NCBI RefSeq assembly: GCF_017168235.1 | Contig: NZ_JABFAO010000011.1 | Span: 57,413 to 121,412 of the forward strand | Reading direction: 5' to 3' | Length of the DNA stretch: 64,000 nt | From: Rhodococcus sp. KRD197 | GTDB lineage: Bacteria; Actinomycetota; Actinomycetes; Mycobacteriales; Mycobacteriaceae | In this document: one piece after another, positions 29,119-41,022 of the stretch | Layout of the letters: the number at the start of each line of letters is the position of its first letter | How positions within the stretch are numbered: the stretch's first letter is position 1 | Notes under the pieces: generated by a model | The model's database searches: none | The model's input: only the letters and a program-made list of their open reading frames with translations | Told to the model about the DNA's origin: nothing | Made by a program: the position numbers and the translations under genes

Positions 29119-30143
29119 CGGCGACCTGCCCGAGCAGTATTGACGGCACTGGCTCCCATGGTGTGCCGACGAGCGGATACGAACTTCACGACATCGGCGA
29201 TCCAGTCACCGTCGGTACGAAGGGTCAGTCGAGGTGCGCCGCACCGACGCAGTGCGCGCTCCACGTCCGAGCGGTGCGCCGCCGCAGCCGCCGCGAAATC
29301 CGCACGCAGGCGCGGGGTGGTGCTGAACTCGCGGGTGCGCCCGGTCTCGGGATCGTGCAGCACGACATCTCCTACGTCGGGGAGTTCGAGGTCGCGAGGG
29401 TCGAGCGCCTCCACTGCCAGCACGTCGTGTCGCGCGGAGATGGCGCGCAGTGAACGTTCCCAGTCGATCGGGCCGAGGAAGTCACTGATGATGACAGCCA
29501 TCCCCCGCCGGCGCTGCGGTCGCCGAAGCGATTCGATGGCCTCCCGAAGATTCCCCCGAACGCCGTCTGCCGCACTGGGCGTCGTCGCGATGGTCCGCAA
29601 CATCGCCTGAGCATGGGTTCGGCCACCTCGCGCAGGGATCCGGGTGGTTCGGGCACCCGTCGCGACCACTGCGCCGACTCGATTGCCGCCACCGCCGGTG
29701 AGGTGAGTGATGGCGGCAGCTGCGGCAACTGCGAGATCTCGCTTCTCGCAACCTGTGGTGCCGAAATCGAGGCTGGCGGACAGGTCCACCACCATCCAGG
29801 TTTCGAGCTCTCGATCGGCGACGGACTGGCGCACGTGCGGATGCGTCGTGCGCGCCGTCACCGACCAGTCCATCTGACGAACATCGTCACCGGGTTGATA
29901 TTCACGCGCATCACCGGGTTCGGATCCCGGTCCGGGAATCAGCCCGAGGTGATCACCGTGCAGCACCCCGTCGAGTCGGCGGCGAACCGTCAACTCGAGG
30001 GTACGGAGCGCGGCAGCGAGGGTCGGATCGTGTAGCTCACCACATCGAAAGGAGGGTGGACGACCCTCGTGTCGGGGAGCGTCGGTGTACTCGGCCGACT
30101 GGCCCACATCGCGGCCGGCACTCCCGCCCAATGCCCCGGTCAC
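29115..30143 (-). CDS. DUF58 domain protein (Rv1480-like)
   Basis: This 342-residue cytoplasmic protein has the DUF58 hallmark [21 protein letters not shown] at about residues 80-100. A VWA-like part ([25 protein letters not shown] [14 protein letters not shown]) follows. It is thought to act as an adaptor between the MoxR ATPase and the membrane VWA protein. The gene overlaps moxR by 4 nt at its start and the VWA gene by 4 nt at its end. The first 35 residues before [14 protein letters not shown] are poorly conserved-looking, so the true start may be a little downstream. No membrane segment is present. Confidence 0.88.
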   Translation of the reverse strand: MTGALGGSAGRDVGQSAEYTDAPRHEGRPPSFRCGELHDPTLAAALRTLELTVRRRLDGVLHGDHLGLIPGPGSEPGDAREYQPGDDVRQMDWSVTARTTHPHVRQSVADRELETWMVVDLSASLDFGTTGCEKRDLAVAAAAAITHLTGGGGNRVGAVVATGARTTRIPARGGRTHAQAMLRTIATTPSAADGVRGNLREAIESLRRPQRRRGMAVIISDFLGPIDWERSLRAISARHDVLAVEALDPRDLELPDVGDVVLHDPETGRTREFSTTPRLRADFAAAAAAHRSDVERALRRCGAPRLTLRTDGDWIADVVKFVSARRHTMGASAVNTARAGRR

Positions 30144-31459
30144 TGCTGCTGGCTACCCGGGGCGGGACTGTTTCCGGGAGACTTGTCCAGCATGGGTCCA
30201 CCTGCCTGAGACGGCTGCATCGGCTGCTGCTGCATGGGTTGCGGCTGCATGGGTTGCGGTTGCATCGGCTGGGGCTGCATGGGCGACTGTTGCATCGGTT
30301 GAGGCTGCATGGGCGACTGTTGCATCGGTTGAGGCTGCTGGGGGGCACTCTGCGCGCCACCGACAGCCTGCGGCGCCACCTGCGGAAGCCCGACGGTTTG
30401 CAGCACCTTGGTGATGACATCCTCGGGCGTCACTTCGTCCGCGAGCGCGTCGTAGGACAGCACCAGACGATGCCGCAGAACGTCTGGAATGACTTCGAGC
30501 ACGTCTTGGGGAACGACATAGTCCCGGCCGCGAAGCAGCGCGAGGGCGCGCGAGGCGGCAATGATGCCCAGCGTTGCGCGGGGAGAGGCGCCGTATGCGA
30601 TCCAGCTCGCGACATCGTGCAGGCCGAGATCCTCGGGCTTTCGGGTCGCGGCAATGACACGGACAACGTAATCGACCAGGGCGTGATGGACGAATACCGA
30701 ACTCGCAACCTTCTGTAGCCGCACCAGCTCTTCCGGGTCGAGAATCTGTCTGGGCGTTGGAACCTCCGTTCCCATGCGGTAGACGATCTCGCGTTCCTCT
30801 TCGACCGTCGGGTAATCGACGACGATCTTGAACAGGAACCGATCGCGCTGCGCTTCCGGGAGCGGGTAGACCCCTTCGTTCTCGATCGGGTTCTGAGTTG
30901 CCATCACCAGGAACGGATCCGGCATCGGGAACGTCCTACCGCCGATGGTGACGTGGCGTTCGGCCATGACCTCGAGGAGCGCCGACTGAACCTTCGCGGG
31001 TGCACGGTTGATCTCGTCCGCGAGCACGAAGTTGGCGACTACAGGACCGAGCTCGGTGTCGAATTCCTCACGCCCCTGCCGATAGATGCGGGTGCCGATG
31101 AGGTCGGTGGGCACCAGGTCGGGGGTGAACTGCACGCGGGAGAACGAACCGCCGACGACCTTCGCGAACGTCTCCACAGCAAGCGTCTTCGCGACGCCCG
31201 GAACGCCTTCCAGCAGGACGTGGCCGCGTGCGAGCAACCCCACCAGGATCCTCTCGACAAGACGATCCTGGCCGACGATCACCCGCTTGACTTCGTACAC
31301 GGCCTTTTCGAGGATTCGGACGTCCTGCTCCAGTCCGGCCACTTCGGCGCGGCTCGAGCCCTGCGCGTTCGACTCGGGCCCCGACGAGTTGCCGCTCGCA
31401 GAGTTGCCGCTCGCCGAACTGCTGCTCGCCGAACTGCCGCCCTCACGTGATGCCACCAA
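30140..31459 (-). CDS. moxR1: MoxR family AAA+ ATPase with repeated Gln/Pro/Met tail
   Basis: This 439-residue ATPase is a chaperone-like AAA+ protein (Rv1479 type). Walker A GVPGVAKTL is near residue 82, Walker B FVLADEINRAPAKVQ about 60 residues later, sensor I in VMATQNPIENEGVYPLPEAQRDRF, and the lid domain ends about residue 375. Residues 12-35 are a low-complexity SASGNSASGN segment. The last 60 residues are PMQPQPMQQS repeats, encoded by DNA tandem repeats at 30220-30335. The core has normal family length; both ends are extra. It heads a translationally coupled operon with DUF58 and VWA genes downstream. Repeat tails of this type may bind partners, but that is a guess. Confidence 0.92.
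   Translation of the reverse strand: MVASREGGSSASSSSASGNSASGNSSGPESNAQGSSRAEVAGLEQDVRILEKAVYEVKRVIVGQDRLVERILVGLLARGHVLLEGVPGVAKTLAVETFAKVVGGSFSRVQFTPDLVPTDLIGTRIYRQGREEFDTELGPVVANFVLADEINRAPAKVQSALLEVMAERHVTIGGRTFPMPDPFLVMATQNPIENEGVYPLPEAQRDRFLFKIVVDYPTVEEEREIVYRMGTEVPTPRQILDPEELVRLQKVASSVFVHHALVDYVVRVIAATRKPEDLGLHDVASWIAYGASPRATLGIIAASRALALLRGRDYVVPQDVLEVIPDVLRHRLVLSYDALADEVTPEDVITKVLQTVGLPQVAPQAVGGAQSAPQQPQPMQQSPMQPQPMQQSPMQPQPMQPQPMQPQPMQQQPMQPSQAGGPMLDKSPGNSPAPGSQQQ
30220..30335 (-). repeat. Tandem repeats encoding the MoxR C-terminal tail
   Basis: A 30-bp unit starting GGCTGCATGGGCGACTGT occurs exactly twice at 30273-30302 and 30303-30332. Related 15-bp units of the type GGTTGCGGCTGCATG continue on the left side. 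The product is a run of QPMQP and QQSPM units. Slippage would add or remove five residues without a frameshift. Confidence 0.85.
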
Positions 31460-31612
31460 GAATCCACCGCTTTCGCTCGTACCGAGTCGCGGGCACGTAC
31501 TGCGCTCCCCCGTCGACTATCCCAGGTGATGACGCCCTGCGGCGTCGGTCACTGCCCACGGTACCGGCGCACGTCTCGGAGCATTGCGTTGCAGTGCGTC
31601 CTCACCCGTGTA

Positions 31613-33184
31613 TCAGGAGACCATCCGCACGGCGTACGGGGTCATCCCCCCGTATCGCACGGGGGAAATCTTGACGATGCTGCCGGATTGAGGAGCCTCG
31701 AGCATCTTTCCGTCACCGAGGTAGAGCGCAACGTGCTGACTCGCGTTCGGACCGTAGAACAACATGTCGCCGCGCTTCATGTCGGATGAGGGAACCTGCT
31801 TGCCCGCCGTGTACTGATAGCCGGTGTAGTGCGGCAACGAGATTCCGAGACCGGCGAATGCGTAGATCATCAGTCCGGAACAATCGAAACCGACGATGTT
31901 GTAATCGCCGAAGGAATCGGCGACCCCGCCATCGCGGATGCCCTTCGTTGGACCGTTCTCGTCACCGCCACCCCATGAATAGGGCACACCCAGCTGCGAC
32001 ATGCCCCGATCGATGACCAACTCGATGGCCGCACTGCCCACGAGTGAGGAATCGGACCGCCCGGAGTCACGTGAAGTCCCGGGTGTCGACGGAGTCACGC
32101 TCCGCTGGGTGGACGGCTGACTGGTCGACGGCTGGGTGGTGGACGGCTGGGTGGTCGACGGCTGGGTGGTCGACGAGGGTGAGCTGGCGTCGGTGTCGTC
32201 GATATCGGTGTGCGAACGTTGCCCCGCGGCAGCCGCTGCGGCTGCCGCTGCTGCGGCGGCAGCCTGGTTGGCCGCCACCCGAGCTGCGGCCTCGACGGCG
32301 GCTTCCCGCGCCGCGGCAGCTGCGGCAGCGATCGCCGCATCCTCGGCGGCCTTCTGTTGCTCCCAGGCCGTGTATGCCACCCGTTGACCTTGGAGACCTG
32401 CGACGTCCGAGCGCGCTGCGGCGAGTTGGCTCTGCGCCGAATCGCGCTCGGTTTCGATCGCGGCCTTCTGCTCGGCCTGGGCTTGCAGCGCGGCACGTGC
32501 GGTCGCGATGGCTTGCTCTGCCTCGCCCTTCTTGGCCTCGGCCTCGGCGGCGGCGGCGTCAGCCTGCTGTTGGGATTCTCGGGCTGCCGAGTCGCGGTTG
32601 GCCTGCTCGGTTCGCGCGCGTTGCAGCCCGTCGAGGACGGCGTTCTGACTGCTGGACAACATTGCCAGCACCTGAGCGCGATCGAGCACGTCGTCCGGGC
32701 CAGTCGAACCCAGGAACGACGAGACCGATGCAACACCGGTTCCCTGGGTGTAGCTCGACACCGCGAAGTCGTTGAACTTCTTCTGGGCCGCCTGGATCTG
32801 CACGCCTGCATCGGTGAGCGCCTGTTGCGCGGTGACTACTAGTTGCGCCGCTACGTCGGCAGCACTGCGGGCGTTCTGGAGGTCGACGAGTGCCTTGTTG
32901 ACGTCCTCACGCTTGATCGCGACGTCCGCGTCGAGTTGTGCCAGTTGCTGATTGGCTGAGGCGACCTGGTCGATGAGGGCGCCGACGGTACCGAGCTGTT
33001 GTTCGACGCGGGTTCCGGCAGCGACGATGGCGGTGTCGGACGGATTGGGGGGTGGTGGTGGTACGGCAGCGGCGGTACCGGACACGGCGCACATCAGCGC
33101 GACGACGACGCCGGCACCGACAATCACGCGCGCAGATCTCGAGAACTGGCTGCGGCGGGTGCCGCCGAAAGCTCGTGGTCTCAC
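31613..33184 (-). CDS. ripA: Peptidoglycan endopeptidase RipA (NlpC/P60)
   Basis: This 523-residue exported enzyme cuts peptide cross-links of peptidoglycan at the septum so that daughter cells separate. It has a signal peptide (basic start, hydrophobic RVIVGAGVVVALMCAVSGTAAA, then AVPPPPP), a long coiled coil (residues about 50-290, Ala/Gln/Glu-rich), a Ser/Thr/Gln/Pro repeat linker (STTQPSTTQPS) and a C-terminal NlpC/P60 domain. The catalytic Cys is in NIVGFDCSGLMIYAF, His in ASQHVALYLGDGKMLE, and the third residue in SGSIVKISPVRYGG. The coiled coil normally blocks the active site. The GTG at 33184 has GGGAGA 6 nt upstream; a longer open frame was rejected because it precedes the signal peptide. 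No separate ripB was found. Confidence 0.93.
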   Translation of the reverse strand: MRPRAFGGTRRSQFSRSARVIVGAGVVVALMCAVSGTAAAVPPPPPNPSDTAIVAAGTRVEQQLGTVGALIDQVASANQQLAQLDADVAIKREDVNKALVDLQNARSAADVAAQLVVTAQQALTDAGVQIQAAQKKFNDFAVSSYTQGTGVASVSSFLGSTGPDDVLDRAQVLAMLSSSQNAVLDGLQRARTEQANRDSAARESQQQADAAAAEAEAKKGEAEQAIATARAALQAQAEQKAAIETERDSAQSQLAAARSDVAGLQGQRVAYTAWEQQKAAEDAAIAAAAAAAREAAVEAAARVAANQAAAAAAAAAAAAAGQRSHTDIDDTDASSPSSTTQPSTTQPSTTQPSTSQPSTQRSVTPSTPGTSRDSGRSDSSLVGSAAIELVIDRGMSQLGVPYSWGGGDENGPTKGIRDGGVADSFGDYNIVGFDCSGLMIYAFAGLGISLPHYTGYQYTAGKQVPSSDMKRGDMLFYGPNASQHVALYLGDGKMLEAPQSGSIVKISPVRYGGMTPYAVRMVS

Positions 33185-33553
33185 AAATGTCTCCCTCGGT
33201 CCCGGCGCTCGCGACGGTTCCACAGGAAACGTCGACGCCGGACCACGGAGAGTTCGAGACGCTAGTCGGATGACTCTCAGCGCGCCGGGCAGGGAGAGAG
33301 CACGCAGCAATACGACAGGTGCCACCGTCGGCAACACCCGAAGCATCGGCCCCCCGAGTCAACTCGAGTGGACCTCAGCCCTTCTGCGACACTCCTTCCC
33401 CAGCAGTGCCAATGGCACCGTACGACACTTTGCACCCTAATGAAACTCCAGTCACAAAGTACACATATGTAATTCGACGTGCGGAAATGCGCTGAACTCG
33501 GCGTTTATCGGAAACAATTTTTGCGACTTTTTCCTAGGGGATGCTCATGAACG
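33185..33553. other. Upstream region of ripA without a gene
   Basis: No convincing gene is seen in this stretch. It is the leader and promoter region of ripA on the minus strand. It contains a 13-bp palindrome GTGCCAATGGCAC (33406-33418) and, further out, the AT-rich block 33430-33540. In that block GTCACA (33451-33456) is followed 3 nt later by TACACA (33460-33465). No -10/-35 pair is clear. Confidence 0.4.
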
Positions 33554-33589
33554 CGACAATGCCCCGACCGTCCGGCCGGGGCATTGTCG
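33554..33589 (-). terminator. Terminator after the DUF6676 gene
   Basis: CGACAATGCCCCG (33554-33566) and CGGGGCATTGTCG (33577-33589) form a perfect 13-bp stem with a 10-nt loop. It lies 47 nt downstream of the stop of the DUF6676 gene on the minus strand and upstream of ripA, so it separates the two genes. Confidence 0.8.
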
Positions 33590-33636
33590 AAATTGGCGCC
33601 TGTTCAGCGCGCGCGAGACCATTCGTGCCGCGTGGC

Positions 33637-34188
33637 TCAGCGATCGCCGACGCTGACACTGTCCTCGCTCGGCGCCTGCGGGTGCGAGATCCCCACAGAC
33701 CTTCGGCGCACCTTCACTGCGGCCGTCGCCGCTGCGCATCCGGCGACGAACAGGATCAGTACACCCGTGATCAACGCCCACGGCTCCTGCGGCCCGACGA
33801 GCGTGTCGACGAAGTTGTCGGCTGCAACCGCCGGATCACCGGTATACGTGCGATCCTGTCCTGCCTCGAGGACCACTCGACTGATGGAGTCACTGAAGCT
33901 GCCGACCTGGCCTGGGCCCAGCACCAGGACGGTACCGCCGTCCTCTGCTCCGACGGCCGTTGCGAGATCCCGCAGCTGCGAGTCGTGCCCCACACTGTTC
34001 TCCACGACGACTATTGCGAGGTCGATGCCATTGTCCTCGGCTCTGGCAACGGCGGCCTGCAACTCGCCTTCGATCGACGCCGGCGCGCTGACACCTGTCG
34101 CGGCGACGTCCGCCACGATGGCGTCGACGTCGACGTCCGGTGGAACGTCGGCCGCCAGCGGAACAATGGTAAGGATCGGTTCAGGCAT
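33637..34188 (-). CDS. DUF6676 family membrane protein (Rv1476-like)
   Basis: This 183-residue protein has a soluble N-terminal domain of about 135 residues ([45 protein letters not shown]). It has a membrane segment at about 138-160 (WALITGVLILFVAGCAAATAAV) and a short basic tail. No signal peptide is visible, so the N-terminal domain is probably cytoplasmic or the topology is atypical. It resembles Rv1476, which lies in the same place between ripA and acn. The function is unknown; TPM-like domains have a similar length, but I cannot confirm this. The start is the ATG at 34188. Confidence 0.8.
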   Translation of the reverse strand: MPEPILTIVPLAADVPPDVDVDAIVADVAATGVSAPASIEGELQAAVARAEDNGIDLAIVVVENSVGHDSQLRDLATAVGAEDGGTVLVLGPGQVGSFSDSISRVVLEAGQDRTYTGDPAVAADNFVDTLVGPQEPWALITGVLILFVAGCAAATAAVKVRRRSVGISHPQAPSEDSVSVGDR

Positions 34189-37349
<3,161 letters not shown>

Positions 37350-37379
37350 CCGGTCAGGTAACCGAACCGCCGACACTGT

Positions 37380-37412
37380 GATGGGCCCGGAAGTGCTGCT
37401 TCCGGGCCCATC
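37380..37412 (+). terminator. Terminator hairpin after acnA
   Basis: GATGGGCCCGGAAG (37380-37393) and CTTCCGGGCCCATC (37399-37412) form a perfect 14-bp stem with loop TGCTG. It begins 30 nt after the acnA stop and 68 nt before acnR, so acnR is either read through or has its own promoter. Confidence 0.8.
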
Positions 37413-37479
37413 GTCCTTCGTGCACGTCCGCGAGAGCGCTCCGACCAAGAGCGCCTGTACCGAGAGTAGGAACGAACAG

Positions 37480-38058
37480 GTGCCCAAGGTCAGTGAAGAC
37501 CAGTTGGCTGCGCGGCGGAGCGAAATCCTCGACGGTGCGCGAACATGCTTTGCCGAGTACGGCTACGAGGGCGCGACAGTTCGGCGCCTCGAGGACGCCA
37601 CCGGTCTGTCACGGGGCGCGATCTTCCACCATTTCAAGGACAAAGACGGGCTGTTTCTCGCTCTCGCGCAGGAAGATGCTCGTCGAATGGCCGAGGTGGC
37701 AGCGACCCAGGGTCTGGTGCAGGTGATGCGGGACATTCTCGAGCAACCCGATCGCTTCGAGTGGCTCGGAACGCGGCTCGAGATCGCGCGAAGGCTACGA
37801 ACCGATCAGGACTTCAGAAGGAGCTGGGCGGAGAAGTCGGCCGAGTTGACCGACGCCACTCACGCACGCCTCGAGCGGCAGAAGACTGCAGGTCGTCTGC
37901 GGGACGACATCCCCCAGGACGTCATGGTCGACTACCTCGATCTGGTACTCGACGGCTTGGTCGCGCGTATCGCATCCGGTCAAGGTGGCCACAACCTATC
38001 GGCGGTGCTCGACCTCGTCGAGGAATCGGTGCGCAAGAACGACACATCGGCGTCGTAG
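37480..38058 (+). CDS. acnR: TetR-family repressor AcnR
   Basis: This 192-residue repressor has a TetR N-terminal DNA-binding domain (RRSEILDGARTCFAEYGYEGATVRRLEDATGLSRGAIFHHFKDKDGLF, residues about 12-56; blocks ARTCFAEYGYEGATVRRLED and GLSRGAIFHHFKDKDGLF). The C-terminal helices form the dimer and ligand pocket. In Corynebacterium AcnR represses acn and senses citrate. Its position directly after acnA and the matching operator in front of acnA support the same role here. The GTG at 37480 was chosen because the family start is there; the open frame extends far upstream without family similarity. It corresponds to Rv1474c. Confidence 0.9.
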   Translation: MPKVSEDQLAARRSEILDGARTCFAEYGYEGATVRRLEDATGLSRGAIFHHFKDKDGLFLALAQEDARRMAEVAATQGLVQVMRDILEQPDRFEWLGTRLEIARRLRTDQDFRRSWAEKSAELTDATHARLERQKTAGRLRDDIPQDVMVDYLDLVLDGLVARIASGQGGHNLSAVLDLVEESVRKNDTSAS

Positions 38059-38071
38059 CAGCGACGTTTCG

Positions 38072-38332
38072 CTACAGCGCGCGCTTTCGGTTCGGTCCGC
38101 CGCGCGAGCGAAGTACGGTGCCTGATTCTTCCAACACTCTGTGCACGAATCCGTAGGATCGCCCGGTACTTTCGGCCAATGACCGAATGCTGGCGCCGGC
38201 CTCGTATTGCGTCTTCAGCGTCGACTGAAGACGGTCGCGCGAATCACCGGTGATACGAGTACCTTTGGCGTACAACCGAGACGAATCGCGGCCTTCGCCG
38301 GATCCGGCTTTTCGCGCTCGCGTTACCGCCAT
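38072..38332 (-). CDS. Small helix-turn-helix protein (Rv1473A-like)
   Basis: This 86-residue basic protein has a helix-turn-helix of the Mor/resolvase type: LKTQYEAGASIRSLAESTGRSYGFVHRVLEESG, with the recognition helix in GRSYGFVHRVLEES. It should bind DNA, target unknown. GGAGGG precedes the ATG at 38332 by 3 nt, which fixes the start; the frame upstream is open but not coding for this gene. It lies 103 nt downstream of the ABC-F gene on the same strand and converges with acnR 13 nt away. In M. tuberculosis Rv1473A occupies the same position between acnR and the ABC-F gene. Confidence 0.8.
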   Translation of the reverse strand: MAVTRARKAGSGEGRDSSRLYAKGTRITGDSRDRLQSTLKTQYEAGASIRSLAESTGRSYGFVHRVLEESGTVLRSRGGPNRKRAL

Positions 38333-38435
38333 GGTCCCTCCAGTCAGCGACACACCACTTACTGAGACCCCCGTGTAACAAGGGTAGAGGACGAGCTCGT
38401 CGGCCAGGGACGAACAGCCGAATCCGTTGCGAGGA

Positions 38436-40067
38436 TCAGGCGAGCTGAATGAGCTCGAGGTATTCCTGTGACCAATGGTCCTCGGTGCCGTCCGGCAACA
38501 AGATGACTCGTTCGGGTGAGAGAGCCTCCGCGGCACCGGGATCGTGTGTGACCAGAACGACGGCGCCCTTGTAGCTGCGCAGTGCATCGAGGACCTGCTC
38601 ACGCGAGATGGGGTCGAGGTTGTTGGTCGGCTCGTCGAGGAGCAGGACGTTGGCGGCTGAGGAGACCAATCCGGCGAGCGCCAGACGAGTCTTCTCACCT
38701 CCGGACAGGGTGCCGGCCGGCTGCTCGAGCTGGGGCCCGGTGAACATGAACGCACCCAACAACGAGCGAAGCTCCTGTTCGCCGGTATCGGGGGCCGCGT
38801 GACGAATGTTCTCCCACACCGAGGCGCGATCGTCGAGAGTGTCGTGTTCCTGCGCGAAATATCCGATCCGCAGACCGTGGCCCGGTTCGATCTGCCCTGA
38901 ATCCGAACGCTCGGTGCCGGCCAGAATACGCAGCAGCGTCGTCTTGCCTGCACCGTTGAGCCCCAGAACCACCACCCGGCTACCGCGGTCGATTGCGAGA
39001 TCGACGCCTGCGAAGATCTCGAGCGAGCCGTACATCTTCGTCAGGTTCTTGGCCATGAGCGGCGTCTTCCCGCATGGGGCAGGCTCCGGGAACCGAATGT
39101 GCGCCACCTTGTCGGACACGCGTTCCGCATCGAGATTGGCCATCAGCTTGTCGGCGCGCTTGGCCATGTTTTGTGCGGCAACAGCCTTGGTGGCCTTGGC
39201 GCCCATTTTCGCAGCCTGGACGCGAAGTGCACCAGCTTTCTTCTCCGCATTCGCGCGCTCGCGTCGACGCCGCTGCTCATCGGTGGCGCGGGCGTCGATG
39301 TACTTCTTCCAGTTCATGTTGTAAATATCGGCTTCACCGCGAACGGCGTCCAAGAACCACACGCGGTTCACGACATCACCGAGAAGCTCGACATCGTGAC
39401 TGATGACGATGAGACCACCCTCGTGATTCTGGAGAAATCCACGCAGCCAGGTGATCGAGTCGGCGTCGAGGTGGTTTGTCGGTTCGTCGAGCAGCAGTGT
39501 GGTGTCCGACCGACCGCCACTACCATCGGAGGCGGAGAACAGGATGCGCGCAAGCTCGACGCGTCGGCGCTGACCACCGGAAAGAGTGCGCAGCGGCTGG
39601 CCGAGGATGCGATCGGGCAAACCGAGACTGTTCGAAATTCTCGCTGCTTCACTTTCGGCCGCGTACCCACCGAGCGAGGAGAAGGTGTCCTCGAGTTCGC
39701 CGTATTTGCGTACTGCTTTGTCCAGCCGAGCCTCGTCGGCAACCTCGGCCATCAGGGCCTGTTGCTTCTCCATCTTGTGCAACAGAGTGTCGAGTCCGCG
39801 AGCAGAGAGCACTCGGTCACGCGCAAGAACGTCCAGATCGCCTTCCTTGGGGTCCTGCGGCAGATAGCCCAGGTCGCTCGTACGGACGACCGATCCGGCG
39901 TACGGCTCACCCTCACCGGCCAGGATGCGCAAGGTGGTGGTTTTGCCTGCCCCGTTCCGTCCGACCAGACCGATTCGATCGCCCGACTGGATTCGAAGGG
40001 CGGGTCCGGGAGCAGTGAGCAACGTGCGGACACCGGCACGAACTTCCAAGTCGGTGGCGGTAATCAC
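38436..40067 (-). CDS. ABC-F family ATP-binding protein
   Basis: This 543-residue protein has two ABC domains in one chain and no membrane part, the ABC-F layout. Domain 1: Walker A GLVGRNGAGKTTTLRIL, signature LSGGQRRRVELARIL and Walker B TTLLLDEPTNHLDADS. Domain 2: VLGLNGAGKTTLLRIL, LSGGEKTRLALAGL and LLLDEPTNNLDPIS. Between them lies the charged linker (RRRRERANAEKKAGALRVQAAK) that reaches into the ribosome. Such proteins act as translation factors or protect ribosomes from antibiotics. It matches Rv1473, sometimes called a macrolide-transport protein, but transport is unlikely. The start is the ATG at 40067. Confidence 0.92.
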   Translation of the reverse strand: MITATDLEVRAGVRTLLTAPGPALRIQSGDRIGLVGRNGAGKTTTLRILAGEGEPYAGSVVRTSDLGYLPQDPKEGDLDVLARDRVLSARGLDTLLHKMEKQQALMAEVADEARLDKAVRKYGELEDTFSSLGGYAAESEAARISNSLGLPDRILGQPLRTLSGGQRRRVELARILFSASDGSGGRSDTTLLLDEPTNHLDADSITWLRGFLQNHEGGLIVISHDVELLGDVVNRVWFLDAVRGEADIYNMNWKKYIDARATDEQRRRRERANAEKKAGALRVQAAKMGAKATKAVAAQNMAKRADKLMANLDAERVSDKVAHIRFPEPAPCGKTPLMAKNLTKMYGSLEIFAGVDLAIDRGSRVVVLGLNGAGKTTLLRILAGTERSDSGQIEPGHGLRIGYFAQEHDTLDDRASVWENIRHAAPDTGEQELRSLLGAFMFTGPQLEQPAGTLSGGEKTRLALAGLVSSAANVLLLDEPTNNLDPISREQVLDALRSYKGAVVLVTHDPGAAEALSPERVILLPDGTEDHWSQEYLELIQLA

Positions 40068-40220
40068 GCGTGAACTCCTAGCGATTGTCGATCATGTGCA
40101 GAACTGTTGCCGACCGTACCGGCTGCGATCCGAATCGATGATGGCCTGCAGCGGCCCGAGCAACCACTCATTTTAACCCCCTGCGCAGCGTGCTTCGACC
40201 ATCTCGGAGGGTGACCCCGG

Positions 40221-40236
40221 TAACGTCTGGCGCATG
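40221..40236 (+). promoter_or_regulatory. Leaderless promoter of the SDR-cyclase-ku operon
   Basis: TAACGT (40221-40226) lies 7 nt before the ATG at 40234. No good -35 is seen 17 nt upstream. It probably drives the whole three-gene set, since the genes overlap. Confidence 0.5.
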
Positions 40237-41022
40237 AGCGACGCGAGGACACATCACGGCATGGATCTGACCGGCAGAACGGCGCTCGTCACCGGAGCCA
40301 GCCGAGGTATCGGAAAGGCCGTCGCCGCCGAGCTGCTGCGCCGCGGCGCCAATGTGACGATCACCGCCCGCAAGCCCGAACCGCTCGCCGAAGCCGCACG
40401 CGAACTGCAGACCGCCGCCGCCGGGGACGCCGAGGTGCTCGCACTACCGGGCAACGCGGGCGACAGCGATTCGAGAGGCCGTGCCGTGGCCGACACCATC
40501 GACAAGTTCGGCTCGCTCGACATTCTCATCAACAACACCGGCATCAATCCGGTGTACGGCGCGCTGATGGACGCCGACCTCGATGCCGTGAAGAAGCTGT
40601 TCGACACGAACGTCGTGGCTACCCTCGGATTCGTGCAGGAAGCATATCGAGGTTGGATGGGCGAACATGGCGGCGCCATCGTCAATGTGGCCAGCGTGGC
40701 AGGCCTTCGCTCCACGGGCGTCATCGCCGCGTACGGCGCATCGAAGGCTGCTCTCATTCGGCTCACCGAGGAACTCGCGTGGCAGCTCGGCCCAGCCATT
40801 CGGGTGAACGCAGTCGCGCCGGGAGTGGTCAAGACCAAGTTCGCGGAGGCGCTGGTCGCCGCCGGCGAGAATGCGGCCGCCTCGGTGTATCCGATGAAAC
40901 GGCTGGGCACTCCGGAGGACGTTGCGAGCCTCATCGGGTTCCTCGTCTCCGAAGAGGCGTCGTGGATCACCGGCGAGACGATCCGGGTGGACGGCGGGTT
41001 GCTCGCAACCGGCGGACTGTGA
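40234..41022 (+). CDS. SDR family oxidoreductase
   Basis: This 262-residue protein is a classical short-chain dehydrogenase with complete motifs: TALVTGASRGIGKAVAAELL (TGxxxGIG), DILINNTGINP (NNTG), catalytic Ser in IVNVASVAGLRST and YGASKAAL (YxxxK). The substrate is unknown, most often a ketone or 3-oxoacyl compound. It has an ATG start that appears leaderless. Its stop overlaps the GTG of the lycopene cyclase gene by 4 nt, giving an operon with ku. There is no direct evidence that it acts on a carotenoid. Confidence 0.9.
   Translation: MSDARTHHGMDLTGRTALVTGASRGIGKAVAAELLRRGANVTITARKPEPLAEAARELQTAAAGDAEVLALPGNAGDSDSRGRAVADTIDKFGSLDILINNTGINPVYGALMDADLDAVKKLFDTNVVATLGFVQEAYRGWMGEHGGAIVNVASVAGLRSTGVIAAYGASKAALIRLTEELAWQLGPAIRVNAVAPGVVKTKFAEALVAAGENAAASVYPMKRLGTPEDVASLIGFLVSEEASWITGETIRVDGGLLATGGL

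Noticed and set aside
30220..30335. Possible CRISPR array in the moxR repeats
   Set aside because: Repeat units are directly adjacent, lack spacers, and encode a protein tail in frame. No cas genes are seen.
31460..31612. A second NlpC/P60 gene (ripB) between moxR and ripA
   Set aside because: The gap is only 153 nt and holds no coding frame.
33185..33553. Cyclic di-AMP (ydaO-type) riboswitch before ripA
   Set aside because: Such riboswitches occur upstream of cell-wall hydrolase genes in actinobacteria, but I could not find the conserved core sequences in this leader.
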